From Candidatus Zixiibacteriota bacterium (GTDB lineage Bacteria; Zixibacteria; MSB-5A5; GN15; PGXB01), in assembly GCA_016933955.1 (NCBI GenBank), contig JAFGTT010000015.1, positions 62,001 to 126,000 of the forward strand: a stretch of DNA of 64,000 bases. The letters are read 5' to 3'. Under the pieces are notes generated by a model, which did not search any database, was not told the DNA's origin, and saw only the letters and a program-made list of their open reading frames with translations. This document shows positions 1 through 9,561 of this stretch, one piece after another; position 1 is the stretch's first letter, and every line of letters begins with the position of its first letter. The translations under genes were made by a program, and so were the position numbers.

Positions 1-82
1 CGCAACCGCCCGCGATCAATAGACCGATGATGGTCAAGACTGGAATAATTGTTATCATCTGTGACATTTTCCGAAGGTTCAT
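1..82 (-). CDS. Lipoprotein, N-terminal fragment (runs off the left edge)
   Basis: Only the first 27 codons lie in the window. They read as a lipoprotein signal peptide: a start with Arg and Lys (MNLRK), a hydrophobic stretch rich in Ile and Leu, and the lipobox-like end IAGGC whose Cys is residue 27. The ATG at 82 has GAGG eight bases upstream. The protein should be exported and lipid-anchored. It follows the zinc-ribbon gene on the same strand by about 38 bases and may close that operon. Its function cannot be told from this piece. Confidence 0.6.
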   Translation of the reverse strand, partial: MNLRKMSQMITIIPVLTIIGLLIAGGC

Positions 83-120
83 TCATGCATCCTCAATGCT
101 ATTAATGTTACTTACTATGT

Positions 121-498
121 TCAGTCTTTATCGGCAATCTTTTCCCAGCCGTCGCCGAGTATCATGGTCAGAATATTCTCCGCTTCCTCCCGGTGTTCCG
201 CGGGCACATGGACAACGTACTTGGCGGTTACCTTTCCGGTAAAGGAAGGCATGCTCAAACCCGCATTACCCAAGTATCCCGATCCGGAGAAAACAACACA
301 GGGAACATTGTACGACAGCAGCGTTTCACGGGCATAATCGGCCGAGGTTCGATCGGAAATCATCCCGATCGCCGGCCATTTATCTTCTTTCCCGGCTTCA
401 TGCCCGTTGAAATCATAATTGCACTTCGGGCACGAGGTCAAATCCCCCGGGAAATTCTCTTTGCAATTCGGGCAATATACCATGGTTTCAAATTTCAT
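121..498 (-). CDS. Zinc-ribbon plus DUF2007-like protein
   Basis: A protein of 125 residues. The N-terminus carries two knuckles, CPNC and CPKC, thirteen residues apart, a rubredoxin-type zinc ribbon. The C-terminal half (SDRTSADYARETLLSYNVP onward) looks like a DUF2007 domain, often annotated as a putative signal transducing protein. I start it at the ATG at 498, where MKFETMVYCPNC begins. That ATG lies inside the last codons of gcvPA (ATGAAATTTGA overlap), which indicates translational coupling. A longer upstream reading only shadows gcvPA. The exact role is unknown. Confidence 0.7.
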   Translation of the reverse strand: MKFETMVYCPNCKENFPGDLTSCPKCNYDFNGHEAGKEDKWPAIGMISDRTSADYARETLLSYNVPCVVFSGSGYLGNAGLSMPSFTGKVTAKYVVHVPAEHREEAENILTMILGDGWEKIADKD

Positions 499-1822
499 TA
501 AGGACCCTGGCAAGGGCATTAATTTCGTCATCAGTTCTTTTTTCCGTGAATGCCACCAGCAGGGCATCATCCATATCATGATAGAACCGTCCAAGATTGA
601 TACCCGGCAGAACGGAATTTTGTCTGATGGCCCGGTCTATCAGTTCTCTGGCTGGAACCGGGGTTTTGACCACGAATTCCCGGATAAAGGCACCCTTAAA
701 ATACGGACGATATTTATTGTTTGCGAAAATCATATCTGCCGCACGATGAGCTTTATCCATTGACAGCAACGCCACGCGCTTGAGACCTTGTTTACCCATC
801 AGCGAAAGATAAATCGTCGCCATCGTGGCACTTAAAGCCTGGTTGGTGCATATGTTGGAAGTTGCCTTTTCACGGCGGATATGCTGTTCCCGGGTTTGCA
901 ATGTTAGAACAAAACCGGTATTGCCCTTATCATCATCGGTCCGCGCCGCCAGACGACCCGGCAAAAGACGAATTAATTCTTTTTTCACAGCAAAGAATCC
1001 AAGGAGCGATCCGCCGAAATTGAGTGGAATACCTAGCGGTTGCCCCTCGCCTATCACGATATCGGCGCCGCATTCCGCCGGACTTTTAAGCACGGCGGCG
1101 GCAATCGGATCGATTGCCAGTATCAGATGAGCCCCTGAAGCATGAGCGATTTCACCGCCCCGCTCCACATCTTCGATCATACCGAAAAAATTGGGCTGGG
1201 CCAGAATGATTCCGGCGGTATCCCCGTCAATCCGCTTCTTCAGCAAATCAAAATCGGTTGTCCCTTCATGCTGGGACAGCTCAACAATCTCGATTTTCTG
1301 TCCCGACAGATAGGTTCTGATGACATTGCGAAACAGCGGGCTAACCGTGTCGGATATAAGAATTTTGGAGCGGCCCGTTTTTGCTGCTGATAACATGGCG
1401 GCTTCCGCCGCCGCCGAAGCACCGTCGTACATCGACGCATTGGCCACATCCATTCCTGTGAGGCGGCAGATATGGCTTTGAAATTCATAAATAACTTGAA
1501 GGGTTCCCTGGGATACTTCGGCCTGATACGGCGTATAGGCCGTCACGAATTCAGGACGACTTGAGATTACCTCGACCGCCGTGGGGATAAAATGATCATA
1601 GGTTCCTCCCCCGGCAAAGATGGTCAGATTGCCCCGGTTGCGGGCGGCGATCCCCTCGATTTCCCGCATCAACTCCATTTCAGACAGAGACTTCGGGAGG
1701 TTCAACGGATTCTTCAGTCTTAAATTTTCAGGGATGGCACAGAATAGATCATCTATCTTATCGGCACCGATTTTTTCCAGCATCCGATGCCGATCATCAT
1801 CGGTATTGGGTATGTATGACAT
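488..1822 (-). CDS. gcvPA: Glycine dehydrogenase (decarboxylating) subunit 1
   Basis: N-terminal half of the split P-protein of the glycine cleavage system, which decarboxylates glycine and passes the aminomethyl group to lipoyl-GcvH. The start MSYIPNTDDDRHRMLEKIG is typical of the family, as are the segments FAGGGTYDHFIPTAV and EVSQGTLQVIYEFQ. About 444 residues, normal length. I prefer the ATG at 1822; a TTG at 1846 would overlap gcvH by 8 bases. The PLP-binding partner subunit GcvPB and the T-protein GcvT are not in this window, so they must be encoded elsewhere. It is co-directional with gcvH. Confidence 0.95.
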   Translation of the reverse strand: MSYIPNTDDDRHRMLEKIGADKIDDLFCAIPENLRLKNPLNLPKSLSEMELMREIEGIAARNRGNLTIFAGGGTYDHFIPTAVEVISSRPEFVTAYTPYQAEVSQGTLQVIYEFQSHICRLTGMDVANASMYDGASAAAEAAMLSAAKTGRSKILISDTVSPLFRNVIRTYLSGQKIEIVELSQHEGTTDFDLLKKRIDGDTAGIILAQPNFFGMIEDVERGGEIAHASGAHLILAIDPIAAAVLKSPAECGADIVIGEGQPLGIPLNFGGSLLGFFAVKKELIRLLPGRLAARTDDDKGNTGFVLTLQTREQHIRREKATSNICTNQALSATMATIYLSLMGKQGLKRVALLSMDKAHRAADMIFANNKYRPYFKGAFIREFVVKTPVPARELIDRAIRQNSVLPGINLGRFYHDMDDALLVAFTEKRTDDEINALARVLNEI

Positions 1823-1838
1823 GGTATGATAATGAGTC

Positions 1839-2216
1839 CTATCCAATCAAATTCTTGTAGTCTTCTGGGGAAAGGAGATTATTTAATTCAGAGTCATTGG
1901 CCATCTCGGCTTTTATCATCCACCCCTCTCCATAAGGATCTCGATTGATAACCATGGGATCATCTTCAAGAGCGGTATTGGCTTCAAGGACCTTACCTGT
2001 CACAGGCGAGAATATATCCGAAACGGCCTTGACTGCCTCAATGGTTCCGAATGCGCCGCCGACTTTCAACTCGGCCCCCGGTTTGGGCAGTTCCACAAAA
2101 ACGATATCACCCAATTCACCCTGGGCATAATCGGTAATTCCGACGGTAACGGTTTTGCCGTCAACCTTTACCCACTCATGTTCTCTGGTATATTTCAATC
2201 CGGCAGGAATATTCAC
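1839..2216 (-). CDS. gcvH: Glycine cleavage system H protein
   Basis: Lipoyl carrier protein of 125 residues that shuttles the aminomethyl intermediate between the P, T and L proteins. The start MNIPAGLKYTREHEWVKVDG and the lipoylation site GTIEAVKAVSDI, with the Lys that receives lipoate, are canonical. The C-terminus ends in SPEDYKNLIG. It lies 36 bases downstream of accC and directly before gcvPA, so the biotin carboxylase and glycine cleavage genes are probably read together. Length is standard. Confidence 0.97.
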   Translation of the reverse strand: MNIPAGLKYTREHEWVKVDGKTVTVGITDYAQGELGDIVFVELPKPGAELKVGGAFGTIEAVKAVSDIFSPVTGKVLEANTALEDDPMVINRDPYGEGWMIKAEMANDSELNNLLSPEDYKNLIG

Positions 2217-2252
2217 AAAACACCTCCACTACTGATTATTCTGATTGGTCGA

Positions 2253-3623
2253 TTAGGTAACATCGGCCGCTTTTTCTCCCTTTTCCGCATTCATTTTCGG
2301 GATAAATCCGGTATCGAAATGGCCTGCGGCAAAATCGGGATGACTTAAAATTCTTTTATGAAAATCGATTGTGGTGGGAACGCCCTCCACGATAAATTCT
2401 TCCAACGCAAATTTCATTTTTTCTATAGCCTTCAGGCGGGTTTCTTCCCGGACAATCAGCTTGGCTATCATGGAATCATAATATGGCGGAATCACGTAAC
2501 GGGCATAAGCCGCAGTATCCACCCGGATACCCCGGCCGCCGGGAACATGAAAAGAGGTGATTTCACCCGGAGTGGGACGGAAATCTTTTTCGACATCTTC
2601 GGCATTGATCCGGCATTCGATAGCGTGCCACTTCATAACCACATCCTCCTGCCGGTATTGTAACTTTTCACCCGCCCCCACCAGTATTTGTTCTTTCAGC
2701 AAATCTATATCGGTAGCTTCCTCGGTAATGGGGTGTTCCACCTGAATCCGTGTATTCATTTCCATAAAATAGAAATTAAGATCGTTATCGACCAGGAATT
2801 CCATCGTCCCGGCCCCGAGATAATTGATGGTTGATGCCCCGCGGACAGCTGTCCGACCCATCAGGTTCCTGAGCTCTGGTGTCAGAAGCGGCGAGGGACA
2901 TTCCTCAATCAATTTCTGGTGTCGTCTCTGGATACTGCAATCGCGTTCACCGAAATGGATGATATTCCCGAACGAATCGCCCATCAACTGGATTTCTACG
3001 TGATGGGGATTTAAAATCACTTTCTCAATATAGACATCGGGATTGCCGAACGCCACCTCGGCTTCGGCCCGGGCCATCTGGAAACCGTTAACCAGCTCCT
3101 TATCATCCCGGCACATCCTCATACCGCGCCCGCCCCCGCCAGCTACCGCCTTGATTAACACCGGGTAATCGATTTCGGCCGCCACCAATCTGGCCTCATC
3201 AATACTATTAACCACCCCTTCCGAACCGGGTATCACCGGCAAGCCGGCTTTCTTCATCAGTTTTTTGGCCATACCCTTATCGCCCATATTCCGGATCATG
3301 TCCGGTTCGGGACCGATAAAAGTTATATCGCATGATTCGCAGATTTCCGCGAAATCGGCATTCTCGGCCAGAAAACCGTACCCCGGATGTATGGCATCGG
3401 CATTGGTTACCTCGGCCGCGGCGATTATACGCTTGGCATCAAGATAGCTTGCAGAGGCCGGAGCTGGGCCAATACAAACATCCTCATCGGCGAAACGGAC
3501 ATGAAGCGAATCACGGTCCGCCTCGCTGTAAACCGCCACCGTCTTGATCCCCAATTCCCGACAGGCCCGAATTACCCGAAGGGCGATTTCACCCCGATTG
3601 GCAATAAGAATTTTATTAAACAA
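2253..3623 (-). CDS. accC: Acetyl-CoA carboxylase, biotin carboxylase subunit
   Basis: ATP-grasp enzyme of 456 residues that carboxylates biotin on AccB for malonyl-CoA synthesis. The start [20 protein letters not shown], the glycine-rich ATP loop GGGGRGMRM, and the catalytic segment [14 protein letters not shown] are all present. The start codon is TTG at 3623, supported by AGGA about eight bases upstream; the ATG-free N-terminus aligns with the family there. Unusually, accC is separated from accB by a pilT-like gene, with about 29 bases between pilT stop and accC start. Confidence 0.96.
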   Translation of the reverse strand: MFNKILIANRGEIALRVIRACRELGIKTVAVYSEADRDSLHVRFADEDVCIGPAPASASYLDAKRIIAAAEVTNADAIHPGYGFLAENADFAEICESCDITFIGPEPDMIRNMGDKGMAKKLMKKAGLPVIPGSEGVVNSIDEARLVAAEIDYPVLIKAVAGGGGRGMRMCRDDKELVNGFQMARAEAEVAFGNPDVYIEKVILNPHHVEIQLMGDSFGNIIHFGERDCSIQRRHQKLIEECPSPLLTPELRNLMGRTAVRGASTINYLGAGTMEFLVDNDLNFYFMEMNTRIQVEHPITEEATDIDLLKEQILVGAGEKLQYRQEDVVMKWHAIECRINAEDVEKDFRPTPGEITSFHVPGGRGIRVDTAAYARYVIPPYYDSMIAKLIVREETRLKAIEKMKFALEEFIVEGVPTTIDFHKRILSHPDFAAGHFDTGFIPKMNAEKGEKAADVT

Positions 3624-3652
3624 TGATATAATCCTAACCTTTTGTCAGAGTG

Positions 3653-4780
3653 CTATATTTTATGCAAGTCACTCTGTTCTTCACCTGATTTGGAGGCCGT
3701 CCAGCGGTCGGCCGCCCCGGTAATGCCCTTGACACGCAGATCGAAATCGTCCGGATTGGTGCACTGGGTCATGGCTTCCTCGAAGGAAATCATGCCGGTT
3801 CGATAAAGCCTCATTATGGATTGATCAAAAGACATCATCCCGTATTGCTCGCCCTGCTCGATCAAATCGATTATGGCCGCCGTTTTTTCTTGACTCAGTA
3901 GACAATCCCTTATGGCGGCTGTTGAGACCAGAATCTCCAGGGCCGGAACCCGGCCCGGCATATCCGAACGCGTCAACAGCCTCTGACAGACGACCGCCTT
4001 CAACGTTCCGGCCAGAAGCAGGCGAATCTGCTGGTGCTGGTGAGGAGGGAAAAATGATATTATCCGTGAAAGCGTCTCCACGGCATTCAAAGTATGCAGT
4101 GTCGTCAGCACAAGGTGCCCGGTATCGGCCGCTGTCAAGGCAATCGACATTGTCTCGACATCACGTATTTCACCAATCAGAATCACATCGGGATCCTGAC
4201 GAAGGGAATAACGAAGAGCCGTGGCAAATGATTCCGTATCGGCACCCACCTCGCGTTGACTGATGATACATTTCTTGTCCCGATAAATATATTCGATTGG
4301 ATCCTCAACTGTCAATACATTGTCAATCCGGCTGGCGTTCATTTGCTCGATCATGGCCGCCAGGGTGGTGGATTTTCCCGAACCGGTCGTCCCGGTGATA
4401 ACAATCATGCCCCGCTTTTCCATGGATAAGGTCCTGAGAGTATCAGGAAGATTCAATTCGTCGAATTGAGGAATCTGGGTGTTGACGGCACGGATAGCAA
4501 TTCCGGTCGTCCCTCTCTGGCGGAAAAGGTTGATACGGAACCGCCCCAGTTTGGCGACCGAAAGAGCCAGATCCATCTCATTTTTCCGCCGAAACCGATC
4601 CAGCTGTGTTTCATTAAGAATCTGGGTAACCACATTCTCCATTTCATCAATTGTCAAAGGATCGGTCTGAATGGGCTCAAGAAGCCCGTTGACCCTCAGA
4701 TGAGGACGAATCCCCACTCGTAAATGAAGGTCGGATGCCTTGAATTTCAGCATCTCCACAAGCATTTGTTTGAGCTTCAT
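3653..4780 (-). CDS. pilT: PilT/PilU-like type IV pilus retraction ATPase
   Basis: Hexameric secretion ATPase of 375 residues that would power pilus retraction at the inner membrane. Walker A is GTTGSGKSTT, the Asp box is EDPIEYI, Walker B is DPDVILIGEIRD, and the His box is HLVLTTLHT. The N-terminal domain (ASDLHLRVGIRPHLRVNG) is typical of PilT. The C-terminus (MMSFDQSIMRLYRTGMIS) looks more like PilU than classical PilT. It sits between accB (18 bases upstream) and accC (29 bases downstream), an unexpected place. No other pilus gene is in the window. Confidence 0.92.
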   Translation of the reverse strand: MKLKQMLVEMLKFKASDLHLRVGIRPHLRVNGLLEPIQTDPLTIDEMENVVTQILNETQLDRFRRKNEMDLALSVAKLGRFRINLFRQRGTTGIAIRAVNTQIPQFDELNLPDTLRTLSMEKRGMIVITGTTGSGKSTTLAAMIEQMNASRIDNVLTVEDPIEYIYRDKKCIISQREVGADTESFATALRYSLRQDPDVILIGEIRDVETMSIALTAADTGHLVLTTLHTLNAVETLSRIISFFPPHQHQQIRLLLAGTLKAVVCQRLLTRSDMPGRVPALEILVSTAAIRDCLLSQEKTAAIIDLIEQGEQYGMMSFDQSIMRLYRTGMISFEEAMTQCTNPDDFDLRVKGITGAADRWTASKSGEEQSDLHKI

Positions 4781-4798
4781 GATTTATTGCCCCTTTGG

Positions 4799-5293
4799 TT
4801 ATCCTTTGGGATCTATCAGGAATAGAACTTTGCCGAATTCCACCGGCTGGGCATTTTCGGCCATGACCCTGGCCACACGTCCGGCGACTTCCGATTCAAT
4901 TTCATTCATCAGCTTCATAGCTTCCACAATACATACCACCTGACCCACCTCAATCTTTTGCCCCTGTTTGATATAAGGAGGAGCATCGGGAGCCGGAGCG
5001 GCATAAAAAGTGCCGACCATGGGCGACTTGATCGGAATCAAATTCTGATCGGCATCCTCCGATGGAGAAGTTTCAACCACTGCCACAGTCGGAGATGGTT
5101 TTGAAATCGGGGCCAATGAGGAAGAAACTGGATTCGTAACCGTTTGAACCAGAGCCGATGTTTCGGAATGGCCGTTATTGCTGGGCAATCGCCTGGTTAT
5201 CCGTACTTTCCTGCCCCAGCTATTGACCTCAAGCTGATCGATATTGGATTCCTCGACCAGTTTTATCAATTTTCTAATCATCTTCTCATTCAT
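4799..5293 (-). CDS. accB: Biotin carboxyl carrier protein of acetyl-CoA carboxylase
   Basis: Carrier of 164 residues. The N-terminal helix region (MNEKMIRKLIKLVEESNIDQLEVNS) is the usual AccB start, followed by a Pro/Ser/Thr-rich linker and a C-terminal biotinyl domain with the site EAMKLMNEI, Lys being biotinylated. I use the ATG at 5293; a TTG at 5320 would add nine residues that do not resemble the family. It is preceded by the M24 peptidase gene, a pairing also known from other bacteria where efp is in between; efp is absent here. Confidence 0.94.
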   Translation of the reverse strand: MNEKMIRKLIKLVEESNIDQLEVNSWGRKVRITRRLPSNNGHSETSALVQTVTNPVSSSLAPISKPSPTVAVVETSPSEDADQNLIPIKSPMVGTFYAAPAPDAPPYIKQGQKIEVGQVVCIVEAMKLMNEIESEVAGRVARVMAENAQPVEFGKVLFLIDPKG

Positions 5294-5346
5294 ATCAAAT
5301 TCAACCTTTCCAGGCTTCAAAGACGCGAAAAGATAACAAATAAAAA

Positions 5347-6420
5347 CTACAGCTCCAACAGTTTTTTTGGCGCCTGGTTCATAACTTTTCCGCCTCTGCC
5401 GGTGACCAGAACATCATCCTCAATCCTCACTCCACCCCACTCCGGAATATATACTCCCGGTTCCACCGTGATAATCATCCCCTTTTTAAGAGTATCGGTG
5501 CTTCGCGGACCGACATTTGGTTTCACATGGACGTAAATCCCGATCCCGTGCCCGGTTCCATGCCCGAAATTTTTCTTAAATCCCGCTCGATCAATGACTT
5601 TACGGGCTGCAGTATCGACCGCCCGGCATTCCACACCCGGTTTCACTTTCTTAATTCCGGCCCGCTGGGCTCGCAATACCAGGTTATAAATCTTCTTCTG
5701 CCGGGCCGTAGCTTTACCCATTATAACCGTGCGGGTCATATCGGAGACATAACCCTTATACTCAGCCCCAAAGTCAAAAGTTACAAAATCCCCTTTCCGG
5801 ATTTTTTTATCCGATGCCACGCCATGAGGCATCGCCGAACGAAAACCGGAAGCTACGATAGTATCGAAAGCCGGTTTATTGGAACCCATCATTTTCATCT
5901 GGTATTCCAACTCCGCGGCCACTTCCAATTCCCGCTGGCCGGGTTTCAGATAACCCAAAATTCGATCAAAAGCAGTATCGGCAATATCTACTGCTGCCTG
6001 AATTAATTCTATCTCGCCCTTGTCCTTTATAATAGAGAGAAATTCAACCGAATCGGTCATCGGCACCAACAGAGCCGCAGGCAAATTTTCCTGCAAAGTC
6101 TTTAATTGACTGCAACTTAAATAATCAGATTCATAGCCGAAACGATAATTTTTGATTTGGAATCGATCCATGTCCTTTAACTCGTTAAGCGGCAGGCTCT
6201 TAGTTAAATAAACCCGGGCGCCCTTGACTTCCTTTCGGGCCATTGTGTAAAAGCGGCTGTCGCACAAAAGGAAAGCCTGACCGGTTAATATTACCAGCAA
6301 TCCGGTATCACCGGAAAATCCGCATAAATACCTGATATTGACCATCCGGTTGATCACGAAACCATCCAGATTTTCTTTTTTCATAAACTGCTGAAATTTC
6401 TTAATTCTCCTGGAATACAT
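5347..6420 (-). CDS. Xaa-Pro aminopeptidase (M24B family)
   Basis: Cytosolic metallopeptidase of 357 residues that removes N-terminal residues preceding proline. The creatinase-like N-terminal domain covers about residues 1-125. The pita-bread catalytic domain holds the expected two-metal ligands in FDFGAEYKGYVSDMTR, GHGTGHGIG, TVEPGVYIPEWGG and GVRIEDDVLVT. The ATG at 6420 overlaps the end of the TPR gene by 20 bases, so the two are translationally coupled. It leads into accB, 54 bases downstream. Confidence 0.93.
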   Translation of the reverse strand: MYSRRIKKFQQFMKKENLDGFVINRMVNIRYLCGFSGDTGLLVILTGQAFLLCDSRFYTMARKEVKGARVYLTKSLPLNELKDMDRFQIKNYRFGYESDYLSCSQLKTLQENLPAALLVPMTDSVEFLSIIKDKGEIELIQAAVDIADTAFDRILGYLKPGQRELEVAAELEYQMKMMGSNKPAFDTIVASGFRSAMPHGVASDKKIRKGDFVTFDFGAEYKGYVSDMTRTVIMGKATARQKKIYNLVLRAQRAGIKKVKPGVECRAVDTAARKVIDRAGFKKNFGHGTGHGIGIYVHVKPNVGPRSTDTLKKGMIITVEPGVYIPEWGGVRIEDDVLVTGRGGKVMNQAPKKLLEL

Positions 6421-7030
6421 CCTTTTTTTCCTTATCCTTAAGGGCTTCTTCTGTTTTAGCTAATTTTTCTTTCAGTCTCACATCACCTGTCGCTTCAACC
6501 AATTCTCTTAAGACCTGGGCGGCCAGACGCTGATGACCCTGACTGATTAATAAATCGGCCAGGGTTTCCGTCCGAAACGGCAATTCCCTCAGATGAGTTC
6601 CCCTCTCGGTGATTTTTTCTTCCTTCTTTTTAAGAATAAGAATTCGCGTGGCCTCACCGGATTCTCTTTTAACGGGATAACTCAACACCCCGGGCCACGG
6701 TTCAAGAACCATAACGCGGGCATAGAAATTAAACGCGATTGACTCATCTCCCATCATGAATTTGATATCGCCCAGATATTTAAGAGCCATGGCATGATCC
6801 GGATCATAATTCAATATCGTGTAAAATTGATCCTCGGCGGCTTCATATTGCCCTGAATGATAAAGGGCCCGGGCCAAAACGATCCGCCCCGAAATCACCC
6901 CGGGAAATTCCTTGAGCCGCGATGTACACAATTCCACTGCCCGGGAATATTTTTTATCATTGAAATATTCGGCGGCCACCGCCGGCCAATAGCCTTTCGA
7001 GGCCAGTTCCGGGATCAAATCGTTATTCAT
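6401..7030 (-). CDS. TPR-repeat protein
   Basis: A protein of 209 residues with two or three tetratricopeptide repeats between about residues 15 and 110 (KYSRAVELCTSRLKEFPG, QYEAAEDQFYTILNYDP and the following ALKYLGDIKFMMGDESIAF). There is no signal peptide, so it is probably cytosolic and acts as a scaffold. The C-terminal part (LADLLISQGHQRLAAQVLREL) resembles a second short repeat set. It is the first gene of the minus-strand run that continues through accB, accC and gcvPA, and has a promoter-like site just upstream. The partner is unknown. Confidence 0.8.
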   Translation of the reverse strand: MNNDLIPELASKGYWPAVAAEYFNDKKYSRAVELCTSRLKEFPGVISGRIVLARALYHSGQYEAAEDQFYTILNYDPDHAMALKYLGDIKFMMGDESIAFNFYARVMVLEPWPGVLSYPVKRESGEATRILILKKKEEKITERGTHLRELPFRTETLADLLISQGHQRLAAQVLRELVEATGDVRLKEKLAKTEEALKDKEKKDVFQEN

Positions 7031-7056
7031 ATATACTACTAATGAGCTTATTTATA

Positions 7057-7085
7057 ATTATACCTGATGATGAAATAATTGCCGA
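7057..7085 (-). promoter_or_regulatory. Promoter for the TPR-pepP-accB-pilT-accC run
   Basis: On the minus strand a perfect TATAAT (7057-7062) lies 17 bases from TCGGCA (7080-7085), a four of six match to the -35 consensus. It would start transcription about 50 bases before the TPR gene and lies in the only gap after the upstream 777-residue gene. Confidence 0.55.
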
Positions 7086-7115
7086 AATATCATATCCCCT
7101 TTTGGCTAATAAATC

Positions 7116-9449
7116 TCACCACCAGTCAAACCAATCCCAGAATTCCGTCTTTATGGTTCTGAAAAACTTTCTGTAAATCAGATAACTGATATCCCTCTTA
7201 CCACAATAGATATTGGCTACCCCGGTCATCCCCGGTTTCAAAATATGATCGGGATTACTCACCCGGCAAAAGACATCAAACACTCGATCATCCTGATGAT
7301 TTACATAAACCTTCCGGCCTATTCTGAATACCGTTCCATAAAACGTCTTCGAGGGATACCCGCGAACCTTGAACTTGACTGGTAATCCGAGAGTGATATC
7401 CGCCAACTCCTTTTCCGAAAGAACAATGGTCGCCTCCAGCGTATCGAGTTTGGCGATTTCGCAAACAACCTCGCCCGTATCAAGGCTGATCACTACCCCG
7501 TTTATGGGCGATTTGATTTCATAGAAATCTTCCTGCGCCTGATGGAACTCTATCTGGCTTTTCAATTGACTGATTTCGGCTTCCTTGGCCCGGATTTCCT
7601 CAGGTCGCGCTCCGGCCAGAAGCAGATTCAATTTATTTCTCTCCGTTTTGACCTTCGCATCCCAAACCACCGAGTCGGTCCGGGCATCCTCCCATTCCTT
7701 TCTGGAAATCACTTTCTTTTCCATCATCTCGTTCATTCGCTCCAGATTCCGTATGGAAAGCGCCAGTTGGGCTTCAAGACCATTCAGATTACTCCTGACC
7801 TGGGCGATTTCTTCTGGACGGGCCCCCAGCTTCAGAATGGTCAGTTCCTCCTCGGACTTGGCCAGCTGGGCGCTGTAATCCTGAATAAAATGCTGGGTCT
7901 CGGAATTTAAAAGCCTGGCTATTGTCTGCCCTTTGGATACCCGGTCTTCCAGGTTTATCAAGGGAACCAAAGTGGTGGTGGTGTAATCGCCGCCGAAAAC
8001 CGAAACCTGCCGCTGATTATCGGACGATGATTGATCGGCGTTGTAATAAATCAACTGAGCATAGCCCGGACTGTTGTACTTCAGAGACAGCGATTGCACC
8101 GGGGCCAGTTCCAGTTCCCCCTTGACTCGCAATTCCCACCGACCGAAAATCGATATCAGGACCAGCACCACCAGAACCAGAAGACAGATGGTGAAAGTTT
8201 TTCGTCTTTTAAAATATCCGCTTCCGGATTTGAACAATGATGCTATGCCTCTGGCCATATCGACGATTATATTCCTGATCAACAACAGCATTATGGCGGC
8301 GAAAATTATAAAACCGGTGCCGCCGAGTTCCGCTACCAGATAATGCTCGACCTTTAACAAGAAATATCCAAGGACAAAAACTAAATAAACAAAGGACAAA
8401 ATGCCATAGTAAAAATAAATTCTTTTTTCGCGTCGATTAAAACGACCCGGCTCACCATATTCGCCGACAAACAGCTTTTTCAGAACCATCCCCCAGTACC
8501 TCCGGGCCCTGGTACGAAGATTGGGAATCTCGACATAATCGCTAAGAAGAAAATAGCCGTCGTACCGTAACAGGGGATTGAAATTGAACAGGGTATGTAT
8601 CCCCGAAAAGGTCATTACCGCCAGGGCAGTTTTATTTAATAATATATCCGTCTGCGTCACTCTCCAGACCAGCACCGCCAGCCCCCAGATAAACAATTGA
8701 AAAAAACCGCCCGAAAATGAAACCCACAGTCTCTTCCGCTTTTCCGGAAACAACCAGGCATCGGAAACATTGCAATAGAAAGCCGGCTGAAAATAAATAA
8801 TAAGGAAACCAATTTCATGCACCTTACCTCCGAAATGACGGCAGGTCAATCCATGGGCGAATTCATGAAGCATGCCGACAACCAGAATGGATAGATAAAC
8901 CAGGATGAGTCCTTCGAGATTAAATAACCGGGTGAGATCTCTGCCCAGTTCTTTAGCGTTATAGATGGCCAGTAAAAAAGAAAAAACAATCGTCATAAAG
9001 GCGATTATTACAAATCCCCGGGTGAAGAAAAACCTCAGGGGCCCTGCCGTTTGGTCGAATAATCGGCCCGGATTAAAGGCCTTAATCTTGACAAACATCA
9101 GTTTCCCGAACAGCGTTCGGGGCTTTTCGGCACTTGAGTCCTTCTGTTTCTTGAGAAGATCCGCCCGGGTCAGATCATTATCCAGAAAACAAAGCACCTG
9201 CAGTTGCCCGGAAAAACCATCGATCTCGGCCGGATCGAGATCAATCTGGAATCTTTCCTTAAAGGCCGCCGCGATTTCATCAGTGGATTTTTGCCCGTCG
9301 AAATTCCTGATGATGAATCGTTCCGGTTCGCCGACTTTGAAATAGGCACCGGTCAGGGGATCTTTGATGACATAATGAAGAGAACCGTCCTTTCCTTTTA
9401 TCTCCTGAATAATCAGATCATCACGTATTTTGGGCGGTTTCTCATCCAT
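7116..9449 (-). CDS. PqqD-like / M50 metalloprotease / HlyD adaptor fusion membrane protein
   Basis: A protein of 777 residues in three parts. Residues 1-100 form a PqqD-like domain (peptide-binding chaperone fold). Residues 135-450 hold several membrane helices with an M50-type zinc motif HEFAH at 195-199 and a later NPLLRYDGYF segment carrying the third ligand Asp. Residues 450-777 are a HlyD/RND adaptor: a coiled coil (about 540-630) between two lipoyl-like halves, with PINGVVISLDTGEVV and PGMTGVANI. Inference: it processes or handles a peptide at the membrane and couples to export. No ABC transporter or maturase adjoins it. Confidence 0.85.
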   Translation of the reverse strand: MDEKPPKIRDDLIIQEIKGKDGSLHYVIKDPLTGAYFKVGEPERFIIRNFDGQKSTDEIAAAFKERFQIDLDPAEIDGFSGQLQVLCFLDNDLTRADLLKKQKDSSAEKPRTLFGKLMFVKIKAFNPGRLFDQTAGPLRFFFTRGFVIIAFMTIVFSFLLAIYNAKELGRDLTRLFNLEGLILVYLSILVVGMLHEFAHGLTCRHFGGKVHEIGFLIIYFQPAFYCNVSDAWLFPEKRKRLWVSFSGGFFQLFIWGLAVLVWRVTQTDILLNKTALAVMTFSGIHTLFNFNPLLRYDGYFLLSDYVEIPNLRTRARRYWGMVLKKLFVGEYGEPGRFNRREKRIYFYYGILSFVYLVFVLGYFLLKVEHYLVAELGGTGFIIFAAIMLLLIRNIIVDMARGIASLFKSGSGYFKRRKTFTICLLVLVVLVLISIFGRWELRVKGELELAPVQSLSLKYNSPGYAQLIYYNADQSSSDNQRQVSVFGGDYTTTTLVPLINLEDRVSKGQTIARLLNSETQHFIQDYSAQLAKSEEELTILKLGARPEEIAQVRSNLNGLEAQLALSIRNLERMNEMMEKKVISRKEWEDARTDSVVWDAKVKTERNKLNLLLAGARPEEIRAKEAEISQLKSQIEFHQAQEDFYEIKSPINGVVISLDTGEVVCEIAKLDTLEATIVLSEKELADITLGLPVKFKVRGYPSKTFYGTVFRIGRKVYVNHQDDRVFDVFCRVSNPDHILKPGMTGVANIYCGKRDISYLIYRKFFRTIKTEFWDWFDWW

Positions 9450-9481
9450 ATTTTTGCGCTTCGCCGAAAAGATTAATAACT

Positions 9482-9511
9482 AATATAGTTAATACCAGCA
9501 AAGATAGTCAA
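9482..9511 (-). promoter_or_regulatory. Promoter for the PqqD-M50-HlyD gene
   Basis: On the minus strand TTGACT (9506-9511) and TATATT (9482-9487) are separated by 18 bases, about 30 bases before the ATG at 9449. Good sigma-70 match. Confidence 0.6.
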
Positions 9512-9561
9512 AGGGAAAGCCAATTATAATCAGAGATATGAAGAATAACGAATATTATGAA

